Positions 43,004 to 52,295 of a stretch of DNA of 64,000 bases are shown here, piece after piece; position 1 is the stretch's first letter, and each line of letters starts with the position of its first letter. Position numbers and translations under genes: made by a program. The notes below the pieces were generated by a model. The model was not told the DNA's origin. It searched no databases and saw only the letters and a program-made list of their open reading frames with translations. The DNA is from Planctomycetaceae bacterium (GTDB lineage: Bacteria; Planctomycetota; Phycisphaerae; UBA1845; UTPLA1), in the NCBI GenBank assembly GCA_006969385.1, contig CP030884.1:2480001-2544000 (forward strand), read 5' to 3'.

Positions 43004-43525
43004 CGGTATTCGAACGGCGTTGCCGTGATAGTTATCACCTTTAGATTTGCCCAACTTTATATTTCAGCGCGGCAAGCCGTTCGATTAACGGACGCCCGCT
43101 CATTCTCGGTCTAAACACACAATCCTAACCGTACCATTTCTTCGCAATATTCGATTCTTATGATACAGGGCTACCGACCGTGCGTTGCAGGCGATCGGAT
43201 CTGCGGCGGCTTTTCAGATTAGACCATTACACGTTTGAGAGCGACAGCAGCGCTGTGGCACCGGCTAACAGCCGGTGGATGCCGACGAACCATCCGGGGG
43301 GGGGCGCAGTGATTCGTGAATTGGTCTAGATGATTTGCTGCCGTCTGCCACTTGGACCGATTGAGAGTTGTCAAAGATCTACGGCAGGAGCCGCGAATCG
43401 CCAACTTTCGCGAACCATAAACGGGTGCTACTAAGGGGCGTTCATTTTCGCTCGCTCGCAACGATCTGCCCCGAAGCATCGGCACCACTGAGAGTTCTCA
43501 GCGGAACGCTAAAAGGAACCGTACT
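43004..43525. other. Intergenic region, no gene seen
   Basis: 522 bp. Contains the CACCGGC-TAACA-GCCGGTG unit (43250-43278) followed by a run of nine G residues (43296-43304). Several short open frames here show no family-like sequence. The downstream gene uses GTG 43526. Confidence 0.5.
43250..43278. repeat. Dispersed palindromic unit, GGCACCGGC...GCCGGTGGATG
   Basis: Perfect CACCGGC/GCCGGTG dyad preceded by GCGCTGTGG; the fourth copy of this family in the window. Confidence 0.65.
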
Positions 43526-44500
43526 GTGCCTTCGACTGTATCACCGCCCACGAAGCTGTCGTTTAAATCGCGCCCGCAGGTCGGCCGCGCAGCAGACGGT
43601 GCGTCCGCCCGACAAAACGCTGCCGATCGCCAACTGTTGCGCGCCGAACGACTGGATTATCTCGAAGCATCCAAGTCAAAAATCTGGAAGAACGATCTGC
43701 GCCTTAGCGAGTTGGCTTACTTCGCGTTGTTGATTCCGGCACTGGCCGCCATGTGGTGGTTCGCTTGGTCGTGGCCGGTCTGCTTGATCGCGTCGGTTTA
43801 TGCGGTCATCGGCATGCTGGCGTTTTCAACCTGGATGGTGCCGCGCGAGCGACGATTGGTGCGCCACATGATGTTCCTCGCACGCCATCGTCGCCGCTGC
43901 ATCGATTGTCGGTATGTGATTCAAAACGTCGAGCGGCCTCTCTGCCCAGAATGTGGCAAGCCATTCGACCCGCACGACGAGCGCCACCTGATGTTGCCGT
44001 TGATCAATCAACTCTATTCCCAGCAAGCCCGCCGCATCGCCGCCGTTGCCATTCCGATGATGTTGGTCGAAATCACGCTGATCGCCGGCGGTGCGTCAGT
44101 CGCATTGCACATTGCCACGGCCGCAAGTTTTCTCATCGCATTTCACGGTGTGTTTGGGCTGATATACTGGGAGGCGCGGCGAGATATATCCGCAGAGCGA
44201 CCGTGGCAATTATTGCGACGAATGCTTGCCGCCAGTGGTTTCAATCGTCTGCTACGGCTCCAATATTCGGGCTTACTCTTGCGCTGGGCATTTCTCGTCA
44301 GCCTTTGCGGTGGACTGGCCGCAATCCTTCAAATCAACGTCGCCACCCTCGAGCGTCTGGGCATCGCCAATACACCATTGGGCGTTTACGGCGGTATCGG
44401 CACGCCGGCGTTGGTCTGGTTGGGTCTCGTCATTTTCGGTTATCGCCACCTGATGGTGACCTTGCACAGTCGCATGCGTCGATTGCTGCTGAGCGCATAA
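43526..44500 (+). CDS. Membrane protein with internal zinc ribbon
   Basis: 324 residues from GTG 43526. A basic/hydrophilic N-tail of about 65 residues, two hydrophobic segments (68-85, 87-105), a basic cluster (RHMMFLARHRRR), then CIDCRYVIQNVERPLCPECG, a ribbon of the same spacing as the array family but located in the middle, followed by three to five more membrane segments. The VERPLCPECG end matches known domain shapes of the family, but the GYDL box is replaced. It is the largest zinc-ribbon membrane protein here. Ends 110 bp before asnS. Function unknown. Confidence 0.68.
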   Translation: MPSTVSPPTKLSFKSRPQVGRAADGASARQNAADRQLLRAERLDYLEASKSKIWKNDLRLSELAYFALLIPALAAMWWFAWSWPVCLIASVYAVIGMLAFSTWMVPRERRLVRHMMFLARHRRRCIDCRYVIQNVERPLCPECGKPFDPHDERHLMLPLINQLYSQQARRIAAVAIPMMLVEITLIAGGASVALHIATAASFLIAFHGVFGLIYWEARRDISAERPWQLLRRMLAASGFNRLLRLQYSGLLLRWAFLVSLCGGLAAILQINVATLERLGIANTPLGVYGGIGTPALVWLGLVIFGYRHLMVTLHSRMRRLLLSA

Positions 44501-44610
44501 GCAGCGGCGTCGTACCGATCCGCAGCCGTGCATTTTCCGCCAATTGCGACTACATTTTCGCCATTGTTCCTGAACATCAATCGGTCGAACCAAGGCGAGT
44601 GGAAGCAGGC

Positions 44611-46113
44611 ATGAAGGCGGCAATCAAGGACTTATCTCAACACGTTGGAAAAGAAGTTACCCTCGAAGGCTGGCTCTACAACCGCCGCGACTCGGGCAAG
44701 ATTGCCTTTCTCGTGGTGCGCGACGGCACCGGCCTGTGCCAGTGTGTGGTCGCCAAAGCACCCGAGACGGAAGGTTTTTTTGATACCGCCCGCAGATTGG
44801 GCCAGGAAACGGCCATTCGCCTGACGGGTATGTGCCGGGCCAACGAGAAGCAAATCGGTGGCCATGAAGTTGACGTCACGGCCTTGGAGGTTGTCGGCGA
44901 ATCGCAGGATTACCCCATCACGCCCAAACCGCATGGGATCGACTTTCTCTTTAAGAATCGCCATCTGCATTTTCGCAGCCGCCGACAGTGGCACATTCTT
45001 CGCGTGCGCGCGACGGTCATCGACGAAATCCGCAGCTACTTCAACCGCAACGGCTACACGCTGATCGACACGCCGATCTTTGCGCCGGCAGCTGGAGAAG
45101 GCGCGCAAACGCTCTTCGAGGTCGACTACTTTGGCGAGCCGGTCTATATGGCGCAGACGGGGCAGCTTTATGTCGAAACCGCCTGCATGGCGTTCGGCAA
45201 AGTCTATTGCTTCGGTCCCACCTTCCGAGCCGAAAAATCCAAAACGCGTCGTCACCTGACCGAGTTTTGGATGGTCGAACCCGAAATTGCCTATGCCGAT
45301 CTCGATACCGTCGTGGCAGTGGCCGAAGATTTCGTTCACAGCATCGCCCAGCGCGTGCTGCGCGATCATAAGGAAGACCTGGAATTCCTTGGTCGCGACT
45401 TGTCATTCTTGGAGTCGATTCAAAAGCCCTTTGCACGCATCACCTACGACGAAGCCGTCGACATCTTGCACGGTGACAAAGCGCGCGAGCTATTAGAGAA
45501 TGACCTTACGACCAAAACCGCTCGCATCGAAGAATTGAACAAGGCGATTACCGAAAAGGAAGCCGAGTCAACGGCGCAGGGCGTGAAACAATGGAAGAAG
45601 GATAAGCTGATCGCCGAAGTCGCGGAACATCGAGACGAACTGGCCGATCTCGAAGAAGAAGTGAAAAACATTCCGCACCATATGGAATTGGCCAAGAACT
45701 TTAAATGGGGCAAAGACCTCGGCGGCAGCGACGAAACGATCATCTCGCGCCTGCATGAACGACCTTGCTTCGTGACGCACTACCCGCGCGACGTCAAAGC
45801 GTTCTACATGAAGAAGAACGAGACCGACGACCGCCTATGCAACAATTTTGACCTGCTCGCACCGCAGGGTTACGGCGAAATCATTGGCGGCTCGCAACGC
45901 GAAGACAGCTACGACGAACTGATGGCGCAGATCAACCGTCACGAGTTAGATCCGGCAGACTATGCTTGGTACACCGACCTGCGCAAATACGGCAGCGTGC
46001 CCCACGGCGGTTTCGGTCTGGGCGTCGAACGCACGATCGCGTGGTTGTGCGGTTTGAAGCACATTCGCGAGACGATACCGTTCCCACGAATGATGGGGCG
46101 GTTTTATCCGTGA
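44611..46113 (+). CDS. asnS: Asparaginyl-tRNA synthetase with coiled-coil insertion
   Basis: 500 residues from ATG 44611. An N-terminal OB anticodon-binding domain (VTLEGWLYNRRDSGKIAFLV) leads to a class II catalytic core with motif 1 near YFNRNGYTLIDTPIF, motif 2 FRAEKSKTRRHLTEFWMVE and motif 3 GGFGLGVERTIAWL. Between SIQKPFARITYDEAV and KNIPHHME lies a stretch of about 70 Glu/Lys-rich residues predicted as a helical hairpin, longer than usual. Charges tRNA(Asn). An upstream extension of the open frame (to 43753) is a shadow over the neighbour and was rejected. Confidence 0.95.
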   Translation: MKAAIKDLSQHVGKEVTLEGWLYNRRDSGKIAFLVVRDGTGLCQCVVAKAPETEGFFDTARRLGQETAIRLTGMCRANEKQIGGHEVDVTALEVVGESQDYPITPKPHGIDFLFKNRHLHFRSRRQWHILRVRATVIDEIRSYFNRNGYTLIDTPIFAPAAGEGAQTLFEVDYFGEPVYMAQTGQLYVETACMAFGKVYCFGPTFRAEKSKTRRHLTEFWMVEPEIAYADLDTVVAVAEDFVHSIAQRVLRDHKEDLEFLGRDLSFLESIQKPFARITYDEAVDILHGDKARELLENDLTTKTARIEELNKAITEKEAESTAQGVKQWKKDKLIAEVAEHRDELADLEEEVKNIPHHMELAKNFKWGKDLGGSDETIISRLHERPCFVTHYPRDVKAFYMKKNETDDRLCNNFDLLAPQGYGEIIGGSQREDSYDELMAQINRHELDPADYAWYTDLRKYGSVPHGGFGLGVERTIAWLCGLKHIRETIPFPRMMGRFYP

Positions 46114-46138
46114 TTTAGTTTTATTGGATAATTGCCGT

Positions 46139-47020
46139 ATGCGTAATCACGCAAATGCACTCAAACGGTCTTACCAAAGTCTCCAAGGCTTAGCCGTCGG
46201 TGACGCTTTCGGCCAGATGTTCTTTTCTTCTCAAGCGATCTTTTGGCTCGACGACCATAAGCCTCCGCCACCGCCTTGGTACTGGACAAACGATACTGCG
46301 ATGGCGATTTCCATTTATAAAGAACTGGCCGCGGGCGGTGAAGTTGACCAAGACCGACTGGCCCGTCGCTTTAGTGATCGATACACATCAGAACCGAATC
46401 GTGGCTACGGCATTGGAGCAGCGAAACTGCTAGCGCAAATTGCGGCGGGCGACGATTGGCGAGTCGTGTCACGCAAAATGTTTGCGGGCGATGGATCGAT
46501 GGGCAATGGAGGGGCGATGAGAGTCGCGCCGCTAGGCGCGTATTTCGCGAGCCAGTTAGATGTCGCAACCATTCAAGCGCACTTAACTTCGGAAATTACC
46601 CACGCGAATTCGGAGGGTATTGCGGGAACGGTGGCAGTGGCTGTTGGTGCAAGTTTGATTGCCCACGGTGTACGCGATGCGGACGCTCTATTCGACGGCG
46701 TCCTAGAATCGCTTCCCGATACTGTGGTTCGCAGCATGATCGAAAAGGCGCGCGACCTACCGCCCGATACCGATCTTCCCAAGGTTATTAATCAACTCGG
46801 CAATGGCGACGCTTTGCTGGCTTGGGATACCGTGCCATTCACACTTTGGGTTGCATTTCATTCGCTCGATGATTTCGAACATGCAGTTTGGACCTGCGTC
46901 ACGGCGCGGGGTGATCGAGATACAACTTCCGCAATCGTCGGGGGGCTTATTGCAGCGGGCGGTGTCCAACCGCCCGACCAGTGGATAGCCGCGACTGAGG
47001 CGTTACCCAAGATGGATTGA
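46139..47020 (+). CDS. ADP-ribosylglycohydrolase family protein
   Basis: 293 residues from ATG 46139. DraG-like fold with metal-binding boxes: GLAVGDAFG near the start, WTNDTAMAIS (the family's T-D-D-T box, here N-D-T), GDGSMGNGGAMRVAPLGAY and the C-terminal DRDTTSAIVGGLIAA. Such enzymes remove ADP-ribose from proteins, nucleic acids or small molecules. The replacement of the first Asp of the TDDT box by Asn may alter metal binding. Upstream TTG start (46124) considered less likely. Confidence 0.88.
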   Translation: MRNHANALKRSYQSLQGLAVGDAFGQMFFSSQAIFWLDDHKPPPPPWYWTNDTAMAISIYKELAAGGEVDQDRLARRFSDRYTSEPNRGYGIGAAKLLAQIAAGDDWRVVSRKMFAGDGSMGNGGAMRVAPLGAYFASQLDVATIQAHLTSEITHANSEGIAGTVAVAVGASLIAHGVRDADALFDGVLESLPDTVVRSMIEKARDLPPDTDLPKVINQLGNGDALLAWDTVPFTLWVAFHSLDDFEHAVWTCVTARGDRDTTSAIVGGLIAAGGVQPPDQWIAATEALPKMD

Positions 47021-47184
47021 ATAGTACCGTGTAAGAATCGCTGACTGGTTTTATCTCGACGAACCGCCCCACGGCTGCCAGTTTTGTTTTCGACTAGCAA
47101 CATCTATGGTTCGTCATCCCTGAACTCCTGAACGTCGATTTGTAATAGCCCGTAAGTTAGATCGCGAAAGATTATCTCGCATCA

Positions 47185-47523
47185 TTACTCGTCGCCGCCG
47201 TTTTCCAAATAGTGCTCAAGAATTCTATTCACGAGGCGGTGGTAATAGCCGGGACCAGGCGTGTCGTCTCGGCAATATTCAATCCGCGTGACCATGACCT
47301 GACAGTTTGCGCTTTTCGCAAATTCCGCAACTGCGTCCATTACCCAGTCCCGAACTTCATAGGCTTGGACTCTGGTAGGCGTACCATCATTCGGACGAAG
47401 ATCAACGACCTCCAAGTCACTGTCTTGTTGTGCATTGCTACCTAATACCAGACCAAGCATATTATGTGTCGGCCCCGTAACGAGAGATGCTCTCAAGCTA
47501 TTGCCGACTTTCCACACGTTCAT
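47185..47523 (-). CDS. Hypothetical protein divergent from guaA
   Basis: 112 residues from ATG 47523, lying back to back with guaA (109 bp between starts). A soluble alpha/beta-looking protein: VWKVGNSLRASLVTGP at the N-terminus, then an internal helix (YEVRDWVMDAVAEFAKSANC) and an acidic end. No family recognised. The longer open frame (to 48024) overlaps guaA and was rejected. Real gene likely because it fills the gap with family-neutral but consistent codon use. Confidence 0.55.
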   Translation of the reverse strand: MNVWKVGNSLRASLVTGPTHNMLGLVLGSNAQQDSDLEVVDLRPNDGTPTRVQAYEVRDWVMDAVAEFAKSANCQVMVTRIEYCRDDTPGPGYYHRLVNRILEHYLENGGDE

Positions 47524-47631
47524 GATTCGATCCCTTCTGATTCCCGGAGAGTGTCGCAAATAAAACCAACAGCGTACGACGCCCGTTTCCCTCGGATTGT
47601 TCGCGAACTCGAGGCGAATTATACTCTCCCC

Positions 47632-49182
47632 ATGAACCACCCCACGATCGCCATTCTCGACTTCGGCTCGCAATACCTCCAACTCATCGCCCGCCGCGTG
47701 CGCGAGAATCAGGTACATTCGCTCGTCTTCGCACCCGATGTCGCGCCCGACGAACTCGAAAAGCACAACGTCATCGGCCTTATTCTCAGCGGCGGTCCGG
47801 CCAGTACCTACACCAGTGATGCACCGCAGCCCGATCCGGCGGTCTTGGAGATGGGGCTGCCGACGCTCGGCATCTGCTACGGCATGCAGGTCGCCTGCGA
47901 GCGCTTCGGGTCGCGCGTGGAAGCCGCCGCGCGGCGCGAGTATGGGCGGGCGCGACTGGAAGTCGTCAGCGACGACGGTTTCGTCAAACACTTGCCGGCA
48001 GAGACCAACGTTTGGATGTCGCACGGCGATTTTGTTGCGGGCTTAGGCGACGAGTTCGACGTGCTCGGCAAAACCGCCAATTGCCCCAATGCCATTGTGC
48101 GACACAAGACGCGACCGTTGGTGGGCGTGCAGTTTCATCCGGAAGTCTCGCACACACCCGAGGGCGGTCAGCTACTGCGCAACTTCTTGTACGAAATTTG
48201 CGGGGCCGAGGGCAGTTGGAACCCCGGCTCGATTGTCGATTCGCTGACGGCGGATATTCGAGGTCGGGTGCAGCCGGATGAGAACATCATCTGCGGCCTT
48301 TCCGGCGGTGTCGACTCAGCAGTGACGGCGGCGCTGTTGCACAAGGCGGTGCCCGGACAAGTCCGCTGCATCTTTGTAGACAACGGTCTATTACGAGCCA
48401 ACGAGCGCGAAAAGGTACGGGCTGTCTTCGAAGGCCACTTTAAGCTCGACCTACGCGTGGTCGATGCCGAAACGCGCTTTCTGGAAAAACTGGCGGGCGT
48501 GACCGACCCGCAGGAAAAACGCATCCGCATCGGCCACGAATTCGTCGAAGTGTTCAAGGCCGAAGCCGAGAACGTACCCAATGCGAAGTTCCTGGCACAG
48601 GGCACGCTCTACCCCGACGTGATCGAGTCGGGCCATTCGGCGGCGGGCAAAGCGGCGAATATCAAACTGCATCACAACGTCGGTGGTTTACCGGCGGAGC
48701 TGGGTTTTGAATTGATCGAGCCGCTGCGTGACTTATTCAAAGACGAAGTACGCGTGATTGGTGAGTTACTTGGCCTGCCGGAAGAAATGGTTTGGCGGCA
48801 TCCGTTCCCCGGACCGGGTTTGGCGGTGCGCATCATTGGCGACGTGACCAAGCCGCGCTGCGATCTGTTGCGGCTAGCCGATTCGATCATCATCGAAGAA
48901 ATCGCCTCCGCCGGTTGGTATCGAAAAATCGCGCAGGCGTTTGGCGTGTTGTTGCCTATCGCCAGCGTAGGCGTGATGGGTGACGGTCGCACCTACGCCG
49001 ATCAGCACGCGATTGCGGTGCGCTTCGTCGAATCGACCGACTTCATGACGGCTGATTGGGTGCACATCGACCCGGGCGTATTGTCGACCATTTCCACGCG
49101 CATCACCAACGAAGTGCCGGGCATTAACCGCGTGGTGTATGACATCACGAGCAAACCGCCGGCGACGATCGAGTGGGAATAG
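47632..49182 (+). CDS. guaA: GMP synthase (glutamine-hydrolysing)
   Basis: 516 residues from ATG 47632. Class I glutamine amidotransferase domain with DFGSQYLQLIARRVRE, the nucleophile Cys82 in GICYGMQ and the QFHPEVSHT His/Glu; then the ATP pyrophosphatase P-loop GLSGGVDSAV, and the C-terminal dimerisation domain (RHPFPGPGLAVRI, IEWE end). Converts XMP to GMP. All catalytic residues intact and length normal. It is followed at 7-250 bp by heptad repeats and then ligA. Confidence 0.97.
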   Translation: MNHPTIAILDFGSQYLQLIARRVRENQVHSLVFAPDVAPDELEKHNVIGLILSGGPASTYTSDAPQPDPAVLEMGLPTLGICYGMQVACERFGSRVEAAARREYGRARLEVVSDDGFVKHLPAETNVWMSHGDFVAGLGDEFDVLGKTANCPNAIVRHKTRPLVGVQFHPEVSHTPEGGQLLRNFLYEICGAEGSWNPGSIVDSLTADIRGRVQPDENIICGLSGGVDSAVTAALLHKAVPGQVRCIFVDNGLLRANEREKVRAVFEGHFKLDLRVVDAETRFLEKLAGVTDPQEKRIRIGHEFVEVFKAEAENVPNAKFLAQGTLYPDVIESGHSAAGKAANIKLHHNVGGLPAELGFELIEPLRDLFKDEVRVIGELLGLPEEMVWRHPFPGPGLAVRIIGDVTKPRCDLLRLADSIIIEEIASAGWYRKIAQAFGVLLPIASVGVMGDGRTYADQHAIAVRFVESTDFMTADWVHIDPGVLSTISTRITNEVPGINRVVYDITSKPPATIEWE

Positions 49183-49188
49183 GGGAAG

Positions 49189-49223
49189 AAAATGAAAAGT
49201 GATAAATGTAGAGTGCAAAGTTG
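49189..49223. repeat. Heptad-phased repeat after guaA
   Basis: Five 7-mers in register: AAAATGA, AAAGTGA, TAAATGT, AGAGTGC, AAAGTTG. A mirror set on the other strand lies at 49318-49350. Confidence 0.6.
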
Positions 49224-49317
49224 GAGATATGGTTGCGGCGGAATCGGCATGGTTCGCCGCATGTTTAAGTCGATAAATCCACCGGTTGAGTCCGAGCCGA
49301 GAGGTTGATTCCGAACC

Positions 49318-49350
49318 GAACTTTTCATTTTTCACTTTGCATTTTACATT
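49318..49350. repeat. Heptad-phased repeat before ligA, inverted
   Basis: On the minus strand reads AATGTAA-like start then AAAATGC, AAAGTGA, AAAAATGA-type heptads and AAAGTTC; inverted relative to 49189-49223, so the guaA-ligA gap can pair with itself. Confidence 0.55.
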
Positions 49351-49359
49351 GATTCCACC

Positions 49360-51444
49360 ATGTCAACTTGGCAACAAGATATCGACCGCCTCCGTGGCGA
49401 GATCAACGATCACGACTACCGGTACTACACGCTGGGCGAGCCGTCGATCAGCGATCAACAGTACGACAAGCTGTTCAAACAGTTGAAAGCGTTGGAGGCC
49501 GAGCATCCTGAGGCGATCACGCCCGACTCGCCCACGCAACGCGTCGGCGAAAAACCGATCGAAGGCTTCGAGCACGTTACCCATGCCGTGCCGATGCTAT
49601 CGATTGATAACACTTATAACGAAGACGAACTGCGCGAGTTTGACCGCCGCGTGGCCAAAGGGCTCGACGGCGATGCTTATCAATACGTCGTCGATCCCAA
49701 AATCGACGGTGTCTCGGGCACCTTGCGCTATGAAGACGGCGTACTGGTACTCGGTGCCACCCGCGGCGACGGCAAAGTTGGCGACGATATCACGGCCAAC
49801 ATCAAGACCGTTCGCGCGATTCCTTTAAAGCTGCGCGGCAAGGATTGGCCCGCTGTCCTCGAAGTGCGCGGCGAAGTCTATTGGCCGCGCCCCGCTTTTG
49901 AAAAACATAACGAACAGCGTGTGAAGGATGGTCAGGAACCGTTCGCCAATCCGCGCAACGCGACCACGGGCACGCTCAAGTCGCTCGATTCCAAGGCGAT
50001 TGCCGAGCGCGGATTGCACTTTATCGCGCACGGGTCAGGTCAGATCGAAGGGGCGACTTTTGAGACTGCCGCCGAGTTGTTCGAAGCGATCAACGGTTGG
50101 GGGATCGCCGTTTCGGAACACTTAGAAGTATGTGATGACATCGATGCTGTCTTGAGACTGGTCGAAGCGTGGGACGAACGCCGTCATACGCTCGACTACG
50201 AAACCGACGGCTTGGTGATTAAGGTCAACCGATTTGATCAGCGCGACGAGTTGGGCACGACCAGCCGCTACCCGCGTTGGGCGATTGCCTACAAATACGC
50301 CGCCGAGCAAGGTGAAACGAAGTTGATCGACGTCGACTTTCAGGTCGGCAAGCTCGGCACCATTACACCGCGCGCCGTGATGGAACCGGTACAACTTTCG
50401 GGTACCACGGTGCGTCACGCCAGCCTGCATAACTTCGATCAGGTCGAGCGCCTTGGTGTTGGCATCGGTGATACCGTCGTGGTGGAAAAGGCGGGCGAGA
50501 TCATTCCGCAAGTCGTGAGCGTTGTCGAAGCCAAGCGGCCCAAGAAGTGGAAGCCATTGCAGCCGCCCAAGAAATGTCCGGTGTGCGACGGTGAAATCGT
50601 TAAAGACGACGGCGGTGTATACATCCGCTGCATCAATCCCGAATGCCCTGCGCAGTTAAAGGAACGCCTGAAATACTTCTGCGGTCGCGATCAGATGGAT
50701 ATCGAAGGTCTCGGCGATGTGATGGTCGAAAAGATGGTGGACGTCGGCCTGTTAAAGTCCTTCGCCGATGTCTACGCACTGCCAAGCAAACGCGCCGAGG
50801 TGATCGATCTCGAAATCGAACAGCAACGCAAGAGCGGCGACCAAGTAAAGACCAGCATCGTGAAGTTCGGTGAAAAGCGTACCGACAAATTGATCGCCGG
50901 CGTTGAAAAAAGTAAAGATCGAACGCTCGCGCGGGTGTTGGCCGCGCTCAATATCCGTCATGTCGGCGGCTCATCGGCCGAGTTGATCGCGCAACACTTC
51001 GGCAGCATGGAAAAAATCGCGGCAGCGACGGAAGAAGACCTACAGGCGGTTGACGGCGTCGGACCCGAAATGGCCGCGTCGGTTAAAAAATTCTTCGACA
51101 GCGAAGCCGGCGAACACACCTGGCGCGCGCTTGACAAGGCGGGCGTCAACATGGTCGAGCCCGACACGGGCCCACCGGCAGGCATGACTGCAGACGAGTT
51201 GCCGCTTGCGGGCAAAACGCTCGTCGTAACCGGCACGTTGGAGCACTTCGATCGGAAGGAAATCGAAACGCTCATCAAAAAGCTCGGCGGCAAAGCGACG
51301 GGCAGCGTGAGCAAGAAGACCGACTATCTGGTCGCAGGTGAAAAAGCGGGTAGCAAGCTCGATAAAGCGAAAAAGCTCGACGTTACCGTATTGAGCGAGG
51401 CGGAGTTTATCGAGTTGGCCGGCGTCGATCCGAACGGAGAATAA
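49360..51444 (+). CDS. ligA: NAD-dependent DNA ligase
   Basis: 694 residues, full architecture: adenylation domain Ia and NTase with the active Lys114 in VDPKIDG, OB domain, a four-Cys zinc finger (CPVCDG, CINPECPAQ), helix-hairpin-helix repeats and a C-terminal BRCT domain (LAGKTLVVTGTLEHFDR). Seals nicks in replication and repair. The residue two before the active Lys is Asp where ExKxDG is usual. Separated from guaA by about 180 bp of repeat DNA. Followed after 7 bp by convergent rsmE. Confidence 0.96.
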   Translation: MSTWQQDIDRLRGEINDHDYRYYTLGEPSISDQQYDKLFKQLKALEAEHPEAITPDSPTQRVGEKPIEGFEHVTHAVPMLSIDNTYNEDELREFDRRVAKGLDGDAYQYVVDPKIDGVSGTLRYEDGVLVLGATRGDGKVGDDITANIKTVRAIPLKLRGKDWPAVLEVRGEVYWPRPAFEKHNEQRVKDGQEPFANPRNATTGTLKSLDSKAIAERGLHFIAHGSGQIEGATFETAAELFEAINGWGIAVSEHLEVCDDIDAVLRLVEAWDERRHTLDYETDGLVIKVNRFDQRDELGTTSRYPRWAIAYKYAAEQGETKLIDVDFQVGKLGTITPRAVMEPVQLSGTTVRHASLHNFDQVERLGVGIGDTVVVEKAGEIIPQVVSVVEAKRPKKWKPLQPPKKCPVCDGEIVKDDGGVYIRCINPECPAQLKERLKYFCGRDQMDIEGLGDVMVEKMVDVGLLKSFADVYALPSKRAEVIDLEIEQQRKSGDQVKTSIVKFGEKRTDKLIAGVEKSKDRTLARVLAALNIRHVGGSSAELIAQHFGSMEKIAAATEEDLQAVDGVGPEMAASVKKFFDSEAGEHTWRALDKAGVNMVEPDTGPPAGMTADELPLAGKTLVVTGTLEHFDRKEIETLIKKLGGKATGSVSKKTDYLVAGEKAGSKLDKAKKLDVTVLSEAEFIELAGVDPNGE

Positions 51445-51451
51445 GATTGCA

Positions 51452-52192
51452 TCAGCCCGCCGCCTGACCGTGGTGAAATCCATGCCATAACGTTGCGACG
51501 GCGATGGCTGCCGTTTCGATACGAAGTGTATTGGCATGGCATCGCACCGGCGTCGCGCACTCGCTCAAAACAGAGAGTTCGTTTTCACTCCAACCACCTT
51601 CCGGTCCGATTAAGCAGGTTGCCTCTGCGATTGTGGCATTCTGTTGCGACGCCAACCACGGCAGGATAGGTCGCGCTTCGATCTCGGTTGCACCGAAAAA
51701 TCGTACAGCATCCGCCGGTTGTTCATCGAGGAAAGACCGTAACGAGATAAGCGGCAGTATTCGCAAAACAGGCAGAGCCCCGGATTGCTTCGCGGCTTCG
51801 GTGGCCTTCTGCTGCAGCCGGTCAACGCGATGGTCGCGCACCTTAACGATGCTGCGTTCGGTCTCGATGAACCGCAGGCTCGCAACCCCCAACTCGGCGC
51901 ACTTCTCCACCAGCCAGTCGGCCCGCTTTTGCTTGGGAGCCGCCACTGCCAGATGCAGTTGAACGCGTGGTTGCGAACTGCTCGAAACCGCGCCGAGTAA
52001 TACCAATTTCACCGTCTGCGCGTCGATGGCGACGATCTCGGCGATTGCGGTGCGGCCATTGTCGTCGAACAATTCGATCTGTGCCCCAACGGCGAGCCGC
52101 AGCACGTCGACGGCATGATGACGCTCCTCGCCCGTGAGTTGCAGGCCGTCGGTGCGGGCCAAATCCGGTAGAAAAAATCGCCTGCGTCGCAT
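51452..52192 (-). CDS. rsmE: 16S rRNA (uracil-1498-N3)-methyltransferase
   Basis: 246 residues from ATG 52192. The RsmE start RRRRFFLPDLAR, the PUA-like N-domain (LTGEERHHAVDVLRLAVG), and the SPOUT knot with LIGPEGGWSENEL and the terminal LRIETAAIAVAT are all visible. Methylates U1498 of 16S rRNA. Divergent from the acidic protein at 52296 and convergent with ligA. The N-terminally extended frame is rejected. Confidence 0.95.
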   Translation of the reverse strand: MRRRRFFLPDLARTDGLQLTGEERHHAVDVLRLAVGAQIELFDDNGRTAIAEIVAIDAQTVKLVLLGAVSSSSQPRVQLHLAVAAPKQKRADWLVEKCAELGVASLRFIETERSIVKVRDHRVDRLQQKATEAAKQSGALPVLRILPLISLRSFLDEQPADAVRFFGATEIEARPILPWLASQQNATIAEATCLIGPEGGWSENELSVLSECATPVRCHANTLRIETAAIAVATLWHGFHHGQAAG

Positions 52193-52295
52193 GCGTATTA
52201 GTGTCGGGCGACGACACCATGTGGGCAAGACCGGCACGGCGGCTTGAGGCAACCTCTGCGCGTCGTCGATACATTCATTACACCCACGGGAGAGT

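Noticed and set aside
43753..44610. N-terminal extension of the asnS frame
   Set aside because: Overlaps the membrane protein gene in another frame, and the first 286 codons have no AsnRS similarity; ATG 44611 starts the conserved domain.
47524..48024. Extension of the 47185-47523 minus-strand frame
   Set aside because: Overlaps guaA and shows Arg/Ala-rich random translation.
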